Source: Firmicutes bacterium UBA3932
GTDB lineage: Bacteria > Bacillota > Clostridia > Peptostreptococcales > Anaerovoracaceae
Direction of reading: 5' to 3'
DNA length: 10,796 nt
Assembly: GCA_002385825.1 (NCBI GenBank)
Contig: DGEG01000029.1
Location: forward strand, 1 to 10,796
Positions 1 to 6,465 of the stretch are shown one piece after another. Within the stretch, counting starts at the first letter, position 1. Each line of letters starts with the position of its first letter. The notes below the pieces were generated by a model that had not been told where the DNA came from, did not search any database, and worked only from the letters and a program-made list of their open reading frames with translations. Position numbers and translations under genes: made by a program.

Positions 1-88
1 CCGCTATGGTTTCCGCTATGCTTTCCACTATTTTTTTCGTAGTACCCGTGGCGCTGAAATAAACAGCACACACTTTATTGAAATTCAT
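1..88 (-). CDS. EFR1-type flavodoxin/ferredoxin, N-terminal fragment
   Basis: Only the first 29 codons are inside the window; the gene runs off the left edge. The peptide starts MNFNKVCAVYFSATGTTKK and continues IVESIAETIA. The beta-strand followed by SATGTTKK resembles the FMN phosphate-binding loop of flavodoxin-like domains, and this form of the loop is typical of clostridial EFR1-family proteins, which join a flavodoxin-like domain to a 4Fe-4S ferredoxin domain. That second domain cannot be seen here. An AGAAGG Shine-Dalgarno sequence sits about 8 nt upstream of the ATG. The gene starts 30 bp after the stop codon of the upstream HD-GYP gene on the same strand, so the two are probably cotranscribed. 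It could be another flavodoxin-fold protein; the electron-transfer role is inferred from the family. Confidence 0.6.
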   Translation of the reverse strand, partial: MNFNKVCAVYFSATGTTKKIVESIAETIA

Positions 89-118
89 AATACCAACCTT
101 CTGCTTTCTGTAACGAGC

Positions 119-1099
119 CTACTCTTGTTTCAATATGTCCTCCAGCAAGGACACTATATCCTGGGGATATTTTTCTTTCTCTTCCCTTAACATCTTCATG
201 GCAACATCCATTGCCTGCGCCTCCCTATAGGGCCGGTAAGATGTAATTGCGTCAACGGCGTCGGCCACCATTGCGATCTTGGCGTTCATGCCTATTTCAT
301 CTTCTTTTAACCCATTCGGGTATCCGCTTCCGTCCAGCCTCTCATGATGTTGCGTAATGATGTCCATATATTCTTTGGGTATGTTAAATTCTCCGAGAGA
401 ACAGGCGCCCAACTCGCAATGCTGTCTGACGAATGTTCTTTCCATATCCGTCAATTCTCCATCCTTTTCCAATATGGATTTCGGTACCAACAGTTTACCC
501 GCGTCATGCAGCAAAGAGCTGAAGCCTATGTTATATAATTTCTCATCACCATAACCCAAATTTTCAGCCATCATGATGCACATTATGGCAACATCGATGG
601 AATGTGTATATATCCAGCCCACGTAATTGGCCAACGCATTTACATATATCCACCAAGGTTTGTTCTTAGACTCAAAGATAATATTGCATAATACTTTACT
701 GGGCTTCTCCAAAATGAAGGGGTCCTTGACGTTCATCTTTTCCCCAAATTTCTTTGTGATCGAATCGATGAGACTTTTCAACTCGGCATTAAATGTAAAA
801 ATATCCTTATTCAGGGCTGTAGGAGTAAAAACTTCTCTTTGCTTGTCATCTGAGGAGAAAACATCATTTTGCTGGTTATCGCCGACAACCACGATACTTG
901 AGATATCATAACTGTCATCCAATATATCAATGTCATGGTTTTTCAGTCTTATAAGCTTGGCTATTACTTTTGGAGATACTCTTTGACCCTTTCTTATTAA
1001 AAGCATCCCTCTCTTGGTATAGACATCTTTTGTAATATAATATCCATTTTTCTCTTTTTCATAAAAGTCATAGAGTCTTTTAGCAGTACCTCTTTCCAT
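119..1099 (-). CDS. HD-GYP domain protein (putative c-di-GMP phosphodiesterase)
   Basis: A 326-residue soluble protein. Residues about 20-62 form a small N-terminal domain common in HD-GYP proteins (KDVYTKRGMLLIRKGQRVS...). A variable linker covers about 65-125. The HD-GYP domain spans about 155-326, with H166, the HD pair H198-D199 in LLHDAGK, H227, H251-H252, the GYP motif at 259-261 (DGSGYP) and D280. These are the metal-binding and signature residues of c-di-GMP phosphodiesterases, so hydrolysis of c-di-GMP is likely. The C-terminus is unusual: the GxxFDP segment that normally follows the RPYR helix is replaced by YPQDIV. No membrane segment or receiver domain is seen, so the input signal is unknown. 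The start is an ATG closely preceded by AAGGGG. A promoter lies at 1180-1208, and a flavodoxin-like gene follows 30 bp downstream. Confidence 0.88.
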   Translation of the reverse strand: MERGTAKRLYDFYEKEKNGYYITKDVYTKRGMLLIRKGQRVSPKVIAKLIRLKNHDIDILDDSYDISSIVVVGDNQQNDVFSSDDKQREVFTPTALNKDIFTFNAELKSLIDSITKKFGEKMNVKDPFILEKPSKVLCNIIFESKNKPWWIYVNALANYVGWIYTHSIDVAIMCIMMAENLGYGDEKLYNIGFSSLLHDAGKLLVPKSILEKDGELTDMERTFVRQHCELGACSLGEFNIPKEYMDIITQHHERLDGSGYPNGLKEDEIGMNAKIAMVADAVDAITSYRPYREAQAMDVAMKMLREEKEKYPQDIVSLLEDILKQE

Positions 1100-1179
1100 T
1101 TACCCCTTCATACCTTTCAAATTATTTTAAAAGAGCAGTTTTTCATTTAAACAGTAATGAAATATATCTTTCTTTGTTA

Positions 1180-1208
1180 ATTATATAACAAACTCGTCGC
1201 AAAAGCAA
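1180..1208 (-). promoter_or_regulatory. Sigma-A promoter for the HD-GYP gene at 119-1099
   Basis: Read on the minus strand, TTGCTT (1208-1203) and TATAAT (1185-1180) are separated by exactly 17 bp. This leaves a leader of about 75 nt before the ATG at 1099. The -35 hexamer overlaps a GTTGCTTTT motif that recurs in this spacer. Confidence 0.6.
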
Positions 1209-1242
1209 CTTCAGAATACTTAAAATTGTCTAAAATACGGCC

Positions 1243-1379
1243 CTTTTTTGCAGAAAGCAACCGCATTTGACAAAAATTATTATAATTGATTTTTCTTCTT
1301 ATTTTATGTCCTTTGCTTTAACTGGAGCCGGAAGCAACCAAATATAAATTATAACCACTTTTTTGCCGAAAAGGCAACC
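1243..1379. repeat. Short hairpin motif repeated in the 1100-1550 spacer
   Basis: Two related 20-22 bp direct copies lie at 1243-1262 and 1358-1379. Each has a T6 run, then TTGC or TTGCC, a purine-rich loop (AGAAA or GAAAA), then GCAA or GGCAA, ending ACC. Each can form a 4-5 bp hairpin. Looser relatives (AAAGCAAC, GGAAGCAACC) lie at 1202-1209 and 1331-1339. Apart from these, the promoter at 1180-1208 and the terminator at 1437-1472, this 450-bp spacer is AT-rich and no coding sequence is seen in it. Confidence 0.45.
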
Positions 1380-1436
1380 AAATTTTAGAAAGATTTTTTT
1401 GATATCCTCCGCTTCAAAAGCCTTTACGGATTTCTT

Positions 1437-1472
1437 AAAAAAACAACCGAAGGTTAAAAAGATTTTCCGGTT
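1437..1472 (-). terminator. Rho-independent terminator for cadA
   Basis: On the minus strand AACCGGA (1472-1466) pairs with TTCGGTT (1451-1445), 7 bp including one G-U, around a 14-nt loop. It is followed by a G and then a run of seven T (1443-1437). It lies about 80 nt beyond the cadA stop codon. The stem is modest but the U-tract is strong. Confidence 0.6.
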
Positions 1473-1550
1473 ACTTTCCCTATTGAAACAAGTAGTTTAT
1501 TTATTATTAGTCGATGTCTAAAGTAATAGCTCTCCTAATTTGTTGATTTT

Positions 1551-3416
1551 TCATACCTGTGTAAATTTCTTCACACGCAACGTCCGGAAAGAGTTTAACA
1601 CGGCAAGGAAAGTCACACCCACATCCGCAAATACTGCAGCCCTCATGGAGGCAAGGCCAACGCCGCTTAGGATCAAAACCAGCACTTTAACGCTGATGGC
1701 AAAAACAATGTTCTGTTTTGCTATGCTCAGCGTATTCTTGGCTATGCCTATGGCAACAGCCACTTTCGACGGTTCATCGGTCATGATGACTATGTCCGCA
1801 GCTTCGATGGCAGCGTCGGAACCTAATCCGCCCATGGCAATACCGATGTCCGCCCTGGCTAAAACAGGAGCATCATTGATGCCGTCGCCTACAAAAACAA
1901 GCTTTCCCGTCTTCGACTTTTGGCCGAGAAACTCCTCCACCTTCTCTACTTTATCCGCCGGAAGCAGTTCGGTATGAACCTCATCCATTCCCAGAGTTTC
2001 TGCAACTCCTCTTCCTATGGATTCCGTATCGCCTGTGAGCATAACGTTTTTCTTGATATGTAACTCTTTAAGCCGGCTTATTGCCAATCCGGCGTCTTCT
2101 TTCAACTCATCGGCAATCAGGAAGAATCCGGCATATTCTCCGTCTATGGCAACGTGAACCGTGGTTCCGTCCCAATGTTCCTCCGAATAATCAACGCCAA
2201 TGCTCTCCATCAGTCTGAAATTGCCTGCTGCCACCAACCTGCCGTCCACACGAGCCTGAACACCCTTGCCGGGGATTTCCTTCAGTTCGGAAATCCGGTC
2301 GTTGTCGATGCTCTTTCCGTAAGCCCGTTTCAGGGACTGTGAAATCGGGTGATTCGAATAGTTTTCCGCATGAGCCGTCAGCTCCAAAAGCTCTTCTTCG
2401 GAAATTCCTTTTGGATGGATTTTCTGTACTTCAAAAATGCCTTTTGTCAGAGTCCCGGTCTTGTCGAATACAATAGTTTCCGCCTGGGCGAGGGATTCAA
2501 GATAATTCCCGCCCTTCACAAGAATTCCGGCCCTGGAAGCACCGCCGATGCCTCCGAAAAAGCTTAGAGGAATGGATACTACAAGGGCGCAGGGGCAGGA
2601 TACAACCAGGAAGGTCAACGCCCGGTATACCCATTGGCTGAACGTAGCGCTTTCAAACACAAGCGGAGGCACGATAGCCAGAAACACTGCAATAAACACG
2701 ACTACCGGCGTATAATACCTGGCGAACCTGGTAATGAACTTCTCCGAGTTAGATTTCCTGTTGCCGGCATTTTCCACCAGGTCGAGGATTTTGTTTACTG
2801 TGGATTCGCCGAATTCTTTTGTGACTTCCGCAATTATTACTCCGTTGAGATTGATGCACCCGCTGATCAATTCATGGCCTGCCTCCACTTCACGAGGCAC
2901 AGACTCTCCCGTAAGAGCTGATGTATCGATCATGGACCGGCCTTCCAGCACCTTGCCGTCAAGAGGAATTTTCTCTCCCGGCTTAATGACGATGACGTCG
3001 CCGATCCGTATCTCCTGCGGATCCACAGTCACGATTTCATCGCCTCTTTTTACATTGGCGTAATCGGGCCTGATATCCATGAGATCGGAGATGGATTTTC
3101 TGGATCTGTCCGCCGCATAATCCTGAAAATATTCGCCGATCTGATAGAACAGCATGACGGCAACTCCCTCGGGATATTCGCCGATTATAATTGCTCCGAT
3201 GGTGGCAACGCTCATTAAAAAGTTTTCATCAAAAATTTCCCCTTTGGTGATATTGCCCATTGCCCGCATCACGATATCTCCGCCCACGATTAGATAGCTG
3301 ATTAAGAAAACCGCCGGCTTAAGCCATATTATTTCGGAATTTATAAAAAGCGCTATGGCAAAAATAACGCCGCCCAATATGATTTTCACTAAATGCTTGT
3401 CTATATTCTTGTCCAT
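1551..3416 (-). CDS. cadA: P1B-type Cd2+/Zn2+/Pb2+-exporting ATPase (CadA/ZntA type, no N-terminal HMA domain)
   Basis: A 621-residue membrane pump that exports soft divalent metals using ATP. The actuator motif TGES is at 169-172, the membrane metal-site motif SCPC at 273-276, the phosphorylation site DKTGT at 318-322 with D318 the acceptor, the nucleotide-binding HP motif (SNHPIS) at 354-359, and GDGIND at 510-515. K577 in the penultimate and D598 in the last membrane helix, 21 residues apart, match the Zn/Cd/Pb signature of the ZntA/CadA subgroup and argue against copper. Hydrophobic segments near 10-52, 65-95, 235-285 and 565-610 fit eight membrane helices. The usual N-terminal HMA metal-binding domain with CxxC is absent; the protein begins directly at the first helix pair. 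The gene follows cadC by 78 bp. Its strongest SD (CTCCTT at 3434-3439 on the plus strand) is 17 nt from the ATG, unusually far. A terminator follows at 1437-1472. Confidence 0.93.
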   Translation of the reverse strand: MDKNIDKHLVKIILGGVIFAIALFINSEIIWLKPAVFLISYLIVGGDIVMRAMGNITKGEIFDENFLMSVATIGAIIIGEYPEGVAVMLFYQIGEYFQDYAADRSRKSISDLMDIRPDYANVKRGDEIVTVDPQEIRIGDVIVIKPGEKIPLDGKVLEGRSMIDTSALTGESVPREVEAGHELISGCINLNGVIIAEVTKEFGESTVNKILDLVENAGNRKSNSEKFITRFARYYTPVVVFIAVFLAIVPPLVFESATFSQWVYRALTFLVVSCPCALVVSIPLSFFGGIGGASRAGILVKGGNYLESLAQAETIVFDKTGTLTKGIFEVQKIHPKGISEEELLELTAHAENYSNHPISQSLKRAYGKSIDNDRISELKEIPGKGVQARVDGRLVAAGNFRLMESIGVDYSEEHWDGTTVHVAIDGEYAGFFLIADELKEDAGLAISRLKELHIKKNVMLTGDTESIGRGVAETLGMDEVHTELLPADKVEKVEEFLGQKSKTGKLVFVGDGINDAPVLARADIGIAMGGLGSDAAIEAADIVIMTDEPSKVAVAIGIAKNTLSIAKQNIVFAISVKVLVLILSGVGLASMRAAVFADVGVTFLAVLNSFRTLRVKKFTQV

Positions 3417-3494
3417 CTTACTATTTCATGTCGCTCCTTTTGTTATAATGTCGTGCTTCTTTAGTCATGTTACCTTCATTGCATCTGGGCTTCA

Positions 3495-3869
3495 TCAAAC
3501 ATTATCTTCAGTGGTGTGAATGAGCCCCTGATCCAAAATAAGTTTGACGTGGTCGTCTGCCAGCGAGTAATACACCACTTTCCCTTCTCTCCGGCTTTTC
3601 ACCAAGTGAGCCTGTTTCAGCACTCTGAGCTGGTGGGAAATGGCGGACTGGGTCATGTTCAGCAGATAGGCGATGTCGCAGACACACATCTCGTCTTCAT
3701 CAAGCGCCCATAGTATTTTAATTCTCGTGGAGTCGCCGAAGACCTTGAATAATTCCGCCAAGTCGTAAAGAATCTCCTCTTCCGGCATTTTCTCTCTGAC
3801 CTTGGCCACCACGTCTTCATGTATGACATTGCAATCGCATTTTTCAACCGGTTGCAGATTCCTCGCCAT
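3495..3869 (-). CDS. cadC: ArsR/SmtB-family metal-sensing repressor (CadC type)
   Basis: A 124-residue dimeric winged-helix repressor expected to leave its operator on binding Cd, Pb or Zn. The HTH is at about 60-95 (CVCDIAYLLNMTQSAISHQLRVL) with the wing at 90-103 (REGKVVYYSL). Two metal sites are visible. The thiolate site (alpha3N) has C11 and C13 in the N-terminal arm and C62 and C64 in the CVCD motif. The alpha5 site has D105-x-H107 and H118-x-x-E121, the exact SmtB/CadC spacing. The start chosen is the ATG at 3869, because AAGGAGG ends 6 nt upstream of it; an in-frame extension to 3905 would run through the ribosome binding site and operator. It heads an operon with cadA, 78 bp downstream, and probably represses its own promoter through the repeat at 3889-3915. 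Confidence 0.93.
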   Translation of the reverse strand: MARNLQPVEKCDCNVIHEDVVAKVREKMPEEEILYDLAELFKVFGDSTRIKILWALDEDEMCVCDIAYLLNMTQSAISHQLRVLKQAHLVKSRREGKVVYYSLADDHVKLILDQGLIHTTEDNV

Positions 3870-3888
3870 GTATATCCTCCTTTGTATC

Positions 3889-3915
3889 ATTGAACAATTG
3901 AACAATTATTCATTT
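3889..3915. promoter_or_regulatory. Putative CadC operator
   Basis: The sequence has the direct repeat ATTGAACA-ATTGAACA-ATT (3889-3907) overlapping an imperfect palindrome, TGAACAATTATTCA (3898-3911). It lies just downstream of the -10 box and upstream of the cadC SD, where ArsR-family operators usually occur. Binding is inferred from position and symmetry. Confidence 0.5.
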
Positions 3916-3924
3916 GTTAATTTG

Positions 3925-3953
3925 ATTTTATGCCCGCTTATCTTTTTTGTCAA
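3925..3953 (-). promoter_or_regulatory. Sigma-A promoter of cadC-cadA
   Basis: On the minus strand there is a perfect TTGACA -35 box (3953-3948), a 17-bp spacer, and a TAAAAT -10 box (3930-3925). The expected transcription start falls at the edge of the operator-like repeat. Such a strong core promoter fits tight control by a repressor. Confidence 0.8.
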
Positions 3954-3974
3954 CTGTAAAAAGTAATTATTTAT

Positions 3975-4005
3975 AAAAAAAGACCCTGTAATAAATAACA
4001 GAGTC
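3975..4005 (-). terminator. Rho-independent terminator of the dinB-like gene
   Basis: On the minus strand GACTCTGT (4005-3998) pairs with ACAGGGTC (3989-3982), 8 bp with one G-U, around an 8-nt AT loop. It is followed directly by seven T (3981-3975). It lies about 65 nt after the stop codon at 4069 and insulates the polymerase gene from the cadC promoter. Confidence 0.8.
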
Positions 4006-4068
4006 GTAACAACAGAGCCCGGTCTATTAAAATCAAAATGCGCCGGCACGCGCCAGTCTATAAAGATT

Positions 4069-5322
4069 CTACGATTTATAGCCTCCCATCATGATGTAGT
4101 CACCGTCGTAAGTCCCGCCCTGGATGGGCTTGTATTCGGAGTTAGTGAAAACACCCCTGGTAATGGCATCCTCGCCAAAGCGTTCCCGTATCTTATCCAC
4201 CGCTTCATCCAGCTTTTGATTCTTTTCCGAAGTTTCATCGTCGAAGAGCGAAAGCTGGACACATTCTTCCTCTCTTGAAAGGTTGGAAACGGATACGCCC
4301 AACAGGCGCAACGGCTCTCCTTTCCAACATTCATCAAAGAGCCGGCAAACGTGATCGTAAATTTCGCTGGTAGCGTCGATGGGGTTCTGCAGTTGGAGCT
4401 GGTGGCTGTAGCGAATAAATCTGTCCGTCTTCAGTGAAACGGATATGAGGGAAGCTTTGCAGCATGCTTTACGAAGCCGCATTGCAACCTTTTCCGTCAA
4501 CGCCAAGAGTACCTTACAGGCTTCCTCCCTGTCGGAGATATCGTACTTTGTGGTGGTGCTGTTTCCGATTCCTTTTTGGAGTATCTGGTCGTTGTGAATC
4601 ACTTCAGAGTCGTCTATTCCATTTGCATAATTCCACACTAAAAGCCCATGGCTTTTCAGCAGAGATTTTATGTGATGGGGATCAGAGCGGGCAAGGTCTC
4701 CAATAGTGTGGACGTTGATTTTCTTGAGTTTTTCCGCGGTAGCTCTTCCCACCATGAAGAGTTCCCTCACGGGCAGCGGCCACATCTTTTCCTCAATCTC
4801 CTCGGGATAAAGCGTATGGACCATATCCGGCTTCTTTAACTCCGACCCCATCTTGGCCAGGAGTTTGTTGCACGAAATGCCTATATTCACCGTAAACCCA
4901 AGCTCTTTCTTCATACGCGCTTTGATTTCATAAGCCACTTGCAGGGGAGGTCCGAATTTCTTCACGGACCGGGTATAGTCCATAAAGCATTCATCCACGC
5001 TATATCGTTGGATTTGCGGGGAATATTGGTAAAGCAACTCGTACATGGCATCGCTGCATTTCATATATAGATCGTAATCCGGCGGAAACACCAGTATGTT
5101 CGGGCATTTTCTCCTGGCTTCCATCAGGCTTTCGGCCGTGCGGATTCCATAAGCTTTTGCCGGAATCGACCTGGCCAGTATGATCCCATGACGGTTTTCC
5201 GGGTCTCCCGCAATGACGGCAGGTATCTCCCGGATGTCCGTAGGATACCCCTTCTCCAACAGGTCAACGGCCGTCCAGCTCAAGTAAGCGCTATTCGCAT
5301 CGATGTGAAAAATGCTTCTCAT
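4069..5322 (-). CDS. dinB: Y-family DNA polymerase (Pol IV/DinB-like)
   Basis: A 417-residue translesion polymerase that should copy past damaged bases at stalled forks. The palm begins MRSIFHIDANSAYLSW, with the first catalytic aspartate D8 and a likely steric-gate Y13. The second catalytic pair is D110-E111 in YSVDECFMDYT. The fingers contain the RSIPAKAYGIRT segment near 51-62, and the thumb/HhH region is near 180-215 (VRELFMVGRATAEKLKKI). A little-finger domain follows at about 245-350. QLSLF at 356-360 is a canonical sliding-clamp binding motif. The roughly 57 residues after it extend beyond the usual end of Pol IV. The ATG at 5322 follows GAAGGG by about 7 nt. The promoter carries a LexA box, so SOS induction is expected, and a terminator follows the gene. 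This subtype is common in Clostridia and could also be labelled a UvrX/ImpB-like polymerase. Confidence 0.9.
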   Translation of the reverse strand: MRSIFHIDANSAYLSWTAVDLLEKGYPTDIREIPAVIAGDPENRHGIILARSIPAKAYGIRTAESLMEARRKCPNILVFPPDYDLYMKCSDAMYELLYQYSPQIQRYSVDECFMDYTRSVKKFGPPLQVAYEIKARMKKELGFTVNIGISCNKLLAKMGSELKKPDMVHTLYPEEIEEKMWPLPVRELFMVGRATAEKLKKINVHTIGDLARSDPHHIKSLLKSHGLLVWNYANGIDDSEVIHNDQILQKGIGNSTTTKYDISDREEACKVLLALTEKVAMRLRKACCKASLISVSLKTDRFIRYSHQLQLQNPIDATSEIYDHVCRLFDECWKGEPLRLLGVSVSNLSREEECVQLSLFDDETSEKNQKLDEAVDKIRERFGEDAITRGVFTNSEYKPIQGGTYDGDYIMMGGYKS

Positions 5323-5348
5323 GGCTCTGCCCTTCCCCCTGTATGCAC

Positions 5349-5377
5349 ATATTATCAGAACATACGTTCCGATTCAA
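5349..5377 (-). promoter_or_regulatory. Sigma-A promoter of the dinB-like gene with embedded LexA box
   Basis: On the minus strand TTGAAT (5377-5372), a 17-bp spacer and TAATAT (5354-5349) form the promoter. The spacer holds GAAC-GTAT-GTTC (5369-5358), a perfect dyad matching the core of the Gram-positive LexA/DinR box (CGAACN4GTTCG). A repressor bound there would block RNA polymerase. The flanking bases (G and T on this strand) deviate from the ideal C and G. Confidence 0.8.
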
Positions 5378-5384
5378 GCCGAAA

Positions 5385-5428
5385 GTTGTATTTGGTGTCT
5401 GTATTTGGTGTCTGACACTTTTTACAAC
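5385..5428 (+). repeat. REP-like dispersed repeat, copy 1 (solitary)
   Basis: The element starts GTTGTA and ends TACAAC, so its ends are inverted repeats. Its core is GTGTCTGACAC, an 11-bp palindrome, followed by T5ACAAC. Its left half contains an exact tandem duplication of a 13-mer, GTATTTGGTGTCT (5388-5400 and 5401-5413). The length (43-44 bp) matches the units at 8283-8368. It lies between the divergent dinB-like and ODP-like promoters. Confidence 0.85.
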
Positions 5429-5455
5429 TAACCCCATATACAACTACGGCTTCCC

Positions 5456-5483
5456 TTGGACTTTCTGGGCAAGTTGTTATATT
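5456..5483 (+). promoter_or_regulatory. Candidate promoter of the ODP-like/HD-GYP operon
   Basis: TTGGAC (5456-5461), a 16-bp spacer and TATATT (5478-5483) form a plausible sigma-A promoter. An inverted repeat CAAGTT...AACTTG (5470-5498) overlaps the -10 and start region and could be an operator. The leader to the ATG at 5614 would be about 125 nt; no riboswitch was recognised in it. Other weaker -10-like boxes lie downstream. Confidence 0.4.
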
Positions 5484-5613
5484 TGAGTGAATAACTTGTT
5501 TACTGGGCTTGCAGATTCAAGTATACTTAAACCTAAGATTATCTAAATGAGAATATATAAGAATCTACTTCGAAATACTTGCCGCAGTTCAAATTGCAAT
5601 AACGGAGGAAGCC

Positions 5614-6465
5614 ATGCATACCGATCGCAAGACGAAGAACGAAACCTTGGACTATCTACAGCCTATAGAGATCGCCGAAGGTGTGTTTTGGGTAGGTTTT
5701 GCCGACACCAATCTGGGGCTCCGCTGCAACCCTTATCTGATCGTGGACGGAGACGAGGCCGTGCTCATCGACGGAGGTAGCCGGGGAGATTTCAGCACGG
5801 TGATGATGAAAATCCTGCGCACGGGCGTCAATCCCCGCATGATAAAAAGCCTTATATACCAACATTACGATCCGGATTTATGCGGAAACCTGCCTCATCT
5901 TGAAGCCGTTATCAATAATAAAGATCTGAAAATCATCTCTCATAAAGAAAATAACATATTCATTCATTTCTATTCCACCGCGTCGAAAAAACTATGCGTT
6001 GAAGAAATGAACTTCTCCTATACCTTTGGAAACGGCCGCCGGTTAGAGTTCATAATGATCCCTTACGCTCATTGTCCGGGGAACTTCATGACCTACGACT
6101 GCAAAACCAAGACCCTGTTTTCCAGCGACCTTTTCGGAAGCTACGACAACATCTGGGAGCTTTACCTTCGGGACATGGATGAATGCTTCAACTGCAATCC
6201 GCAGGACGAATGCCACGTCCGCAATCGGAAGTGTCCCATACGTGGAATCATTTCCTTCCATCAACGAGTCATGAACTCCGCCGCATCACTTCGATACGCA
6301 TTGGATCAAGTAGAAACCAAAGAGATTGCTTTGCTGGCGCCGCAACACGGAAGCCTGATCGATTCACCGGATGTCAGGAAACTAATATCCCGACATCTAA
6401 AAAGCCTCGAACATGTGGGTTTTGATTACTATATGCACAGAAAAATGCAGGGGAAAGTCAAATGA
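5614..6465 (+). CDS. ODP-like di-iron protein (MBL fold, FprA-related, no flavodoxin domain)
   Basis: A 283-residue soluble protein with a metallo-beta-lactamase fold of the flavodiiron/ODP type. Candidate metal ligands are H84, D86 and D88 (QHYDPDLCG), H153 (AHCPGNF), D172 (SSDLFG) and H245 (PQHGSL). This matches the HxExDx...H...D...H di-iron set, with Asp in the Glu position. Leu89 replaces the extra His of MBL hydrolases, so a hydrolase role is less likely. The C-terminal flavodoxin domain of true FprA reductases is missing, as in ODP proteins, one of which (from Treponema) is known to sense O2/iron for chemotaxis. Between D172 and H245 there is a four-cysteine stretch, C191, C194, C200 and C207, which looks like an inserted metal or redox site. 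GGAGG stands 5 nt before the ATG. The stop overlaps the next start (ATGA), so it is translationally coupled to an HD-GYP gene. A sensor role is inferred. Confidence 0.8.
   Translation: MHTDRKTKNETLDYLQPIEIAEGVFWVGFADTNLGLRCNPYLIVDGDEAVLIDGGSRGDFSTVMMKILRTGVNPRMIKSLIYQHYDPDLCGNLPHLEAVINNKDLKIISHKENNIFIHFYSTASKKLCVEEMNFSYTFGNGRRLEFIMIPYAHCPGNFMTYDCKTKTLFSSDLFGSYDNIWELYLRDMDECFNCNPQDECHVRNRKCPIRGIISFHQRVMNSAASLRYALDQVETKEIALLAPQHGSLIDSPDVRKLISRHLKSLEHVGFDYYMHRKMQGKVK

Noticed and set aside
1363..1377. TTGCC-GAAAA-GGCAA hairpin as a terminator
   Set aside because: The stem is short and no U-run follows it on either strand.
1540..1977. 145-codon open frame on the plus strand opposite cadA
   Set aside because: Low-complexity Ala/Ser/Met/Thr-rich translation caused by the opposing cadA codons.
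3870..3905. Upstream in-frame start for CadC
   Set aside because: It would put the SD and the operator-like repeat inside the coding region.
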